NCBI GenBank assembly: GCA_050084985.1
Contig: JBITNC010000001.1
Location: 156,612,001 to 156,676,000, forward strand
Direction of reading: 5' to 3'
Origin: Nageia nagi
Taxonomy: Eukaryota; Pinophyta
DNA: 64,000 bases
The position numbers were made by a program, and so were the translations under genes. Shown piece by piece: positions 56,836 through 64,000 of the stretch; the stretch's first letter is position 1, and every line of letters begins with the position of its first letter. The notes beneath the pieces were generated by a model. It ran no database searches. It saw nothing but the letters and a program-made list of their open reading frames with translations, and was not told the DNA's origin.

Positions 56836-59800
56836 GTGAATACTGACATGATATCCATGCATGAAGAATATCTTAAGAATGCTCTAGGAGTGAACTGGAT
56901 TGAGATGGGGGAAATGAATCACATTGATACATGGAGGGCTAACCCTAATTGCATCCTTCTACAACACATGACACTTGAAGTTATCAAAAAAGGGAAATCA
57001 TTAGCACACTCAAAGAGAGATGTCATGATCGATCAGGGCCTAGCTTATTATGTGCCCTATGAATCATTCACATACCCTAAGCTATTGTATTTGGGTTGCA
57101 CATAGGTATAGCTAGCAAGGTTATCAAATAGGAATGTTCAAGGACCAATAGGAGGGAGATGAGTTGGAGCCAAAATTTAAAGTGATACTAGACTACTCCC
57201 TTGAATCTATTCTCCAAGCATTTGCTATCCCAGTTGATTATACCTTCCATGTCAAAAAGCAAATTGATTTAAAAAGAGAGAAGAATAACTTCTATGGTAA
57301 TAAAGATGAGATGATAAACTAGATTGACAAATGATACTAGGGGAATAGATCAACATAACTTTGGCCAAGCTATGAGATAGCCCTATTTGAAAAGAAGGGG
57401 GATAGAGAATTGTTGCAAGCATTGGCAGTTATTTTGAGAATGAAAACCTAGATTAAAGTAGATAAAACCATGGTATGTATGGCTTATAATATCATAGAGG
57501 CTCACATCTGCTATGATTTTGCAACTTTCATTACTAATAAAATAAAGAGATGTCTATGTAAAATTAAAAAATCAAGCATTAGACATTCTTCATATCTTTA
57601 GTGGCTCTTAGCCCATCAAAATCTTGATAAACTTGTAGAGGCAAGGTTGCCAATTCAACCGAAAAATCTTAACATGGGACTAGTACCAATTGACTTGATA
57701 GTGCTAGTTTTGAGTAAGTTGCATGGATCATACTACGAGTTCATAGATAGATTCTATGCAACAATAGTACAAATTTTGATCGAAAGACTCCCTAATAAAC
57801 TATGCAAAAGTGTAATATAATAGCTACAAGGAGGAAACAAAGTCGATGACTAGTAATTTCTCAAAGACCACACTATGATTATGAGGTATGGGTTTTTTTA
57901 AAAACCCTTTTTCTTACCTAAATATGTAACCCCTCAGCTATATTCCATAGAAATGGGAAGGTAAATTTCTGCCATAGAGACCAAGTATGGGTTCGGGGGT
58001 AGTTTTAAATCTATTTTAGATATACTAGTTTCTACTAAAAATTTCACTCTTTTAGAAGTAGGTTGTAAAGATGGCATAACAAAATTCCTTGTACAAAAAT
58101 TCAAATTAGATATGGTAGAAGTTCCATAGATGTATGACCATTCAGGGGAAATGAAAAAAATAATAAGGTCAAATAAGAAATGCCCAACATTTACCCATGA
58201 GTATAGGCCTCATGTGGAATGCTTTGTAAATAAAACTTAGCAAGAAGTAGAAATGTACCTTGAATGGAAACTTATACCCCTAAACAAGGCTTGGATGACC
58301 CTTGAAGGAATAAAGAAATACAAGAACTAAGAAAGTAAATGGTAAGATTTTTCCCTCAATCCAGAAGTCCTTAACTAGTAACAGGTTTTGGGTGGGGCCC
58401 CAATAAAATTTATTATTTCATAGAATTTAGATTTGAGTATATGATAAAGACTAATCACATTATTGGTGAATTATTTGATAAATTTAAATATGATAGGTTT
58501 TGGGATGTTGAATATACCAAAGATCCTCTGCCAGAATTGGGCCAACCTCTTCCTCCTAATTTTCAAAGAAAATTAGTTACAAGAGTGAGGTAAGTAGATG
58601 TTGGATAACCATCCGCCTTAGTAGAGCCTATAAATAAGGGAGAACAGAATCCCTCAAATACTGCTACCACTTCCTAGGAGTCTTCTCCAAAAAAGAGAAG
58701 GAGAATTCAGACCCTTACTTAGAAATAAGAAACCCCAGAGAAGGAAGAAAAATCAATAGAAAATCCCTACACCACTTAGCCAAGATCACAAAGGAATGTG
58801 CCTCCACCTCTAAAAAACATAAAAGAAACTTCAAGAGTTGTGACAAAAGAGCCAAAAAAAATTTATACAAAGGAATTGCAAGAACCTTAGAACATAGATA
58901 TTAGTGCTCAATAAGAAGCCTCGAAACAATAAGAAGTACCAAAGAATAAAAAAAACCTTAGAAAATAAATGCATGCAAGTTCAACAAGGTGGGGGAAATG
59001 TACTTGAAGCTAGTAGATCTACAACTCCCACACCCAAAGGTGGATCGGATGATGATGGTGATGATGATGATGATGAATCTGGGAGGAAAAGAGACTCTGA
59101 CCCAATGGATAAAGATGATAATGATAATAAGGTCATGGAAGAGGTAGAGAAAGAAATAAAATTTCAAGATTCTATGCCTCCAAAGAATTCAATACCTACA
59201 CAATAGGTCATCGTATCTACCTCAGGTGTAATTACTCATCCCCATTCTTTAATTCCTATAGCCTCCCAGGAGGAGATTAAATCCATTTTTTTACACAAAT
59301 TATAGAGCCCATTGATTGGAAAACTTTATAAGCCTCCTATGCTCCTTAAGCAACAATTGACAATTTTGACTAAAATAATAGAGATAGAAGACATTAAGAT
59401 AGTGTAGATGCCTTTCAAATAAAGATAATTGGATATTATTCTAATGGTAATAATTAATGTAAGTATAAAGAGTGCTTCGATAATTGACCAGTATAGATTC
59501 CTTGTAAATACTTCAATGGCAATCAATAAAAGTCTTAAGGAAATAAAGACTAAAATAGAGAAATTAAATAAAAAGTTAGATCAATATAAGAAAGACTACT
59601 CCCTTAAATATAAAACAATGGTTGGGTTGTAAAATAAAATAAAAACTTGATTAGAAAGCTTGATAAGTAGAAGTTACAATTTGAGAAGAGCTTGACAACA
59701 ACAAAGGCTGAGTTAGATGGTGCAAATCAAATAATACAAGATCTTAAAGCTCAAGCTACAATCATAGATGCTCAAAAGGTCAAGCAAGTTGAGTTCAAGC

Positions 59801-60560
59801 TACAAACTATCATACCAGCTAACAATGTATTATCTGATGATAATTTAAAATTGTTGCTGCTCATAAAAGCCTTCAAAAAATCCTTAGTAGAGCAAGTTAA
59901 AGATAGAATGGTAACATTATCAAACTTGCATCTTTTAAAGGAATAGGCACTACAAGCAATTAGGTAGTTCAACACACAGATCACTCTCCATTGATTGGGT
60001 CTAGATATATCAAGGTCAATTTTAGAGAAAATGTAGAGCTAGTTAAGAGTCCTAACTAAGGAAGATATAGTGGCCATAACTCTTAAACCAAGATAATTGT
60101 ATTTGAGAAGGATCTAGGATATATGTGAACTCCGAAATTTGATGTTAAACATGGACATTGGTAAATACCAGCTAATAACATAGCTAGGATTCATTAATAA
60201 ATTCTTTAATTCTTTGATTGAGATGAAAGCTCCCAAATTATTGGAAGAACATAATGTATAAGGTAGTGCTACAAGTTGGTTAGCCAATATCATTCAATTC
60301 CTTGAGTAGTCCTTTTTTGAGAAGCAAATATTAGATTTATAATAAAATAATTGACTTCACTTAAGAGGTAATCATAAGGTTCCTACACCTTGGGAGGCTA
60401 GAGAATGTTTTGATAGGATTTAGAGAAAATATTGTAAAGATTCAAGCATCCCCTATTCTATCACAATTTGACTGTCAAGATCTTAATGATTTAAATAAAA
60501 ATATGCACCCATTCCTCCCAACAAAGCTGATTCCACCACTTGAGACTCCTATCAAATCTA
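56836..60560 (+). pseudogene. Extra sense ORF of X, copy 2
   Basis: Same layout as 25298-28990. Opens NTDMISMHEEYLKNALGVNW and stays open for 89 codons, where copy 1 has a stop. The Asp run and charged part (58904-59206, MDKDDNDNKVMEEVEKEI) and the coiled-coil pieces 59429-59632 and 59692-59946 are open. Indels have changed the frame several times. Function unknown; both copies keep the same length. Confidence 0.6.
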
Positions 60561-60640
60561 CATCTGAATAGGCTATTGGAAGCAGTAAGTAGTGGATCCT
60601 ATTCTCTAGTAGGTAGAGACCTCAAGAGCTACCAAAAGAT

Positions 60641-62431
60641 TATATTCCTTCATGATTGCACTCTGAGTTGGGGTAATACTATCATTCTTTTATTTCTTCA
60701 TTTTTTTCACAAATTCTTTCTATTCCAATTATATTCCCTTTAAAATCTAAATCTTCTATAAGTCCTTAATTTGAAGAGTTTTGGGTGTTATTAATAATCA
60801 ATTATTGTGTATATAATCTGGCTATTGTATATGCATATATTTTTCATAGATATTTTGCCATGTAAATCTTCTATCAAAGTGTCTAAGAGTTATGTAAATA
60901 CACTAAGAGTTGTGTAAATACAAAGTTTCCAAGAGTTGTGTAAATACAATGTGTTTAGGAGTTATGTAAATACAAAGTGTCTGAGATTTTTATGAATACA
61001 AAATATTTGAGAGTTATGTAAATTCAAAGTCTTCAAGAATTATCGTAAATACAAGTACAAGATATCAAATAAATCCTATCGATTTTGAGCAATGACATCA
61101 TAATTTATGGATAAAAATAATGGGTCCCAAAATAAGTAATGGTGAGTGATGATTCACAAAGATATCAAATAAAGCCCACTAATTTTGAGCAATGACATCA
61201 TAATTTATGGCTAAAATCAACAGGTCCTAGAATAAGTAATGATAGGTGATGATTCACAAAGATATCAAACAAAGCCTATTGATTTTAAGTGATGATGTCA
61301 TAATTTTTAGCTAAAATTAGCAGGTCCTGGAAGAGTTAGATCATCAACAAAGCCTGAAGAAAGTGAATAGAACCCACCAAATTGAGGTAAGAGTAATGGG
61401 TAAGAAGTAACACCCGAGTCCACTTGATCTTAAGTGTTTGACCCTTGGGGCCCTATTAATGTGTTGACTCCAACTAATTTCCACATAACAGTGGTAGTTT
61501 CTTCTCAAACCAACTTGATACATTAATCACAAAACCCCATTACTTTGTTCATTTACATCTATAGTATGGATCATCAATAGTTATGGAGAAGTAGATAACT
61601 ACCAACATAGCATAGTACCAGATCATACTTATCAAGTTGTAGACAAGTACTTAGTCAATCAGCTACAGTGCCATATTCAATCAACTATAAGGTTAAAGAA
61701 GTAGTCAACAACATGTCAAAAGGATTACAGCTCTATGGACATGACTATTCAAAAATTGCAAATTCCTAGATAGTTATGTTGTTGGTACTTATTCACTATG
61801 TAATCTAACACAGTTGTAGTACTTATTGTGAATAGTTTTCCTTTGATTGCTTCATTCAATATGAGTAATTATGTATATTAATGATATGCAACCATCCAAC
61901 TGGGGAGAAAAATATATAAATGGTAAATTGTTAGAAGTTAAAGATATCAAACATTTTAGCGAATTTGCCCAAATTTGTAAGATACTTTCATATATGATAA
62001 TACAAATAGATAATGCTTTGCCCTTTTCCAACAAGTGGTTGTTTATTGCTTTTGTGAATGTTATGTGTGAGATGTTTTTTTAAAATTATGGCTATGTATT
62101 GTGATTTCAAGATCCCAAGGGTAAGATAGCTTACTATTCTTGATCTTGGTTGTGGATTGCTACTTATGCTACAATGCTCAAGTTGTACATTTTTTGTTTT
62201 AAGTTTTACTTCAATTTGTTTATCTTTTCCTTGTAACTCTTTACCTTTTTATCTTTTTCTTGTTACTTTAAATCATCATAATAAATAGAAACCAACTTCT
62301 AATCTAAAGATTGAGTAGAAAACCAACACAAGTGCATCCCCACCACCTTCTACTCTTTCAAGGAACCTACCATTACGAGCAGTGAAGAACTCAACCAGAC
62401 CAAACCCTTTGAGGTTACACTATACTAATCA
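60641..62431 (+). repeat. X LTR L3
   Basis: Begins TATATTCC after CCAAAAGAT and ends AATCAATTG next to Y gag, the same junction as L2. Contains the 26-bp-type units (60886-61050) and the 100-bp triple array (61060-61340). Confidence 0.8.
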
Positions 62432-63110
62432 ATTGCAAAGAAAGAAAAACCTCAAGTATATGAAAAAAAAAAGATTAAATCCCAAAGGAATCTTATTAAG
62501 CTAACTGATATTATTGATAATATTCTTAATGTTCTATTAAAAAAAGATCTTATTGAGCTTCCACCAATAGTTTAACATCACTTAATTATGTTATTAAAAA
62601 TTATAGATATGAAAAATTTTGCAATTATCATAGGACACCAAGGAACCTAATAAAAAATTACAGAATCTTAAAAATATCATTCAAGCTTTTGTTGATCATA
62701 AAGCAATTTGGATAGATGATAATCCTAAAGAATAAGAAGGGCATGTACATGCTAATAATGGATAGCTAGATATATTTACAAACCTCTTACCAAAGATAAC
62801 TCAGCAACTAAAAGGCTTCATTGGTTTGGTAAGTACTTTGCATTGTATGAATTATTATTTCTCTAATAGAAATGAATGCAAAAAATATTAGAAGTAAACA
62901 AATAAGAGTTGTGATGAAAAGAAAATAAAACATAGTGGTGAAGCTTACAGAAAGAATGATGCTAACAACATGCAAGACTATCTGCATATTATCAATAATG
63001 TAAATTATACTACCAAAAAGGCACCTATTTTTGTACCTACATCTACAAAATGCATATGGGTTATTAAACCATCCCAAGTATGTAGATTCATTGCTTGAAT
63101 TCAAAAAATT
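62432..63110 (+). pseudogene. 3' part of Y gag, copy 2
   Basis: Counterpart of 30889-31560 with KPQVYEKKK-like start, LTDIIDNILNVLLKKDLIEL, a broken zinc knuckle and IFTNLLPKITQQ. Stops differ from copy 1 at several points. Confidence 0.7.
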
Positions 63111-63766
63111 AAAAATTATAGTGTACCATAAGTAGGTTATTTTTCGAATGATAAAATGTGTATGTTGCATTGTCTTTTGGGTAGATTTTGATCATGTCCC
63201 TCACATATTTTTCTTGAAAATTCTTCAAAAACCATGTTGTTAACAACATACAACTATTTTTATGTCATTAACAACATGCGTATACTAGATCAAAATAAAA
63301 ATAAATAGTATATCTTATTTATTTAAGGTCTGATGAGATGTTTTTTAGGCATGTTATCAATTTTTACATATGTTAAAATTTAAAAACTCACTTAGGTTCA
63401 TGATTATTTGAATGTTGCAAATAGGGAATCATGTATTTACTTCATTCATGAGTTTGGATCAAACAATGAAATTTGTATATTGATTATATATTATTATAGA
63501 TGTGTTCATCAGGTTTGTTATGTACTTGCATTCAGTTCATAAGTTGAATTGTTATCTTATGGAAATATGCGATGAAGTTGCAAATGAAAATGTGAAATGG
63601 TATATATGGTTTGTTTCTTAAATCTTTGAAACTTGTAATTTGAAATTCCAATTACAAATCATATAGATACAATCGTACAAGTAAATAAATCATCAATCCA
63701 AATTTAAAAAATACAAAAAAATTGAGCATGCATTCAAAATTTTATATAGAATTGGGAGCCAAAAAG
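63111..63766 (+). other. Y 3' non-coding region, copy 2
   Basis: Matches 31561-32233 closely; lacks about 18 bases near 63171 present in copy 1. No gene. Confidence 0.6.
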
Positions 63767-63782
63767 ATATATATATATATAT
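63767..63782. repeat. TA run at the Y internal/LTR border, copy 2
   Basis: Sixteen bases of (AT)n where copy 1 has 57. Confidence 0.9.
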
Positions 63783-64000
63783 GATTTATTATTTATATTG
63801 TAGGTGATATAAATAGGTGGAATAGGTTGATCTCTAGATATTATAACTCTTTGATATGATAAAAAATTTGATAAGTGGTTATCAACTGTAATAGTGTCTC
63901 TAGATACCACCTATCTTGAATATTTGTTATACTATGAGCTTTGGACTTTTTATCTTTAACACACATAATACTTTGCCACATTCCATGCAATTAGTAGCAT
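63783..64000 (+). repeat. Y LTR, internally deleted, running off the window
   Basis: Starts ATGATTTATTATTTAT, then jumps to TTGTAGGTGATATAAATAGG, matching 32850-33050 of the Y1 5' LTR (about 91%) better than the split Y3 LTR. The expected ~230 or more bases between are missing. TATAAATA is kept at 63808-63815. Confidence 0.65.

Larger units (their letters stand above)
53738..64000 (+). mobile_element. Second copy of the X-Y block, truncated at the RT
   Basis: From GGC-TAATCAATTCAAAAATAG onward it follows 22292-32290 through RT, RNase H, integrase, extra ORF, X LTR, Y gag end, Y non-coding region and TA run, at about 93-94% identity. It has no X gag, protease or first RNase H. It continues past the end of the window inside a Y LTR. 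Stops shared with copy 1 show the ancestor was already dead. Confidence 0.85.

Overview
The window is plant nuclear DNA: very AT-rich, gene-poor, and filled with old LTR retrotransposons nested in one another and broken by stops, frameshifts and small deletions. No intact host gene could be supported. Plant-type Ty3/gypsy and Ty1/copia domains, long LTRs, a plant mobile domain (PMD) gene and the age of the insertions point to a large-genome land plant. A gymnosperm is my best guess, but the sequence does not prove it.

Layout. (1) 1-938: unassigned flank. (2) 939-7119: a complete but dead Ty3/gypsy element of chromovirus type (LTR-PBS-gag-PR-RT-RH-INT-chromodomain-like tail-PPT-LTR). (3) 7120-15437: mostly unrecognised DNA with a GC-richer island, two diverged copies of a 1-1.6 kb repeat block, a copia-like LTR relic and a tRNA-derived SINE-like head. 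(4) 15438-16789: LTR and leader of family Z. (5) 16790-30888: element X, a ~14 kb gypsy element with order gag-PR-RNaseH(archaeal type)-RT-RNaseH-INT-extra sense ORF. Its 1.8 kb LTRs contain 26-bp and 100-bp tandem arrays. (6) 30889-41640: family Y, short gag-only LTR elements. Element Y1 (32625-38061) sits inside an LTR of another Y element, and the 5-bp target duplication has decayed by C-to-T changes. (7) 41665-48003: an antisense, intron-containing gene with two PMD modules, then diverged repeats, a solo copia LTR with a perfect 5-bp target duplication, and a family Z LTR preceded by a polypurine tract. (8) 48094-51790: minus-strand Ty1/copia gag-pol remnant. (9) 51791-53737: unassigned flank ending in a GC-richer island. 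(10) 53738-64000: a second copy of the block that begins in X's RT and runs through X's 3' LTR into Y (copy 1 at 22292-32290), about 93-94% identical by eye.

The coding parts once formed retroelement replication modules: capsid, protease, polymerase with RNase H, and integrase. None is intact now. Points most worth checking are the RNase H placed before RT in X, the antisense spliced double-PMD gene, the extra X ORF kept in both copies, the 10-kb duplication and the nested Y insertion. All identities and boundaries are by-eye estimates.
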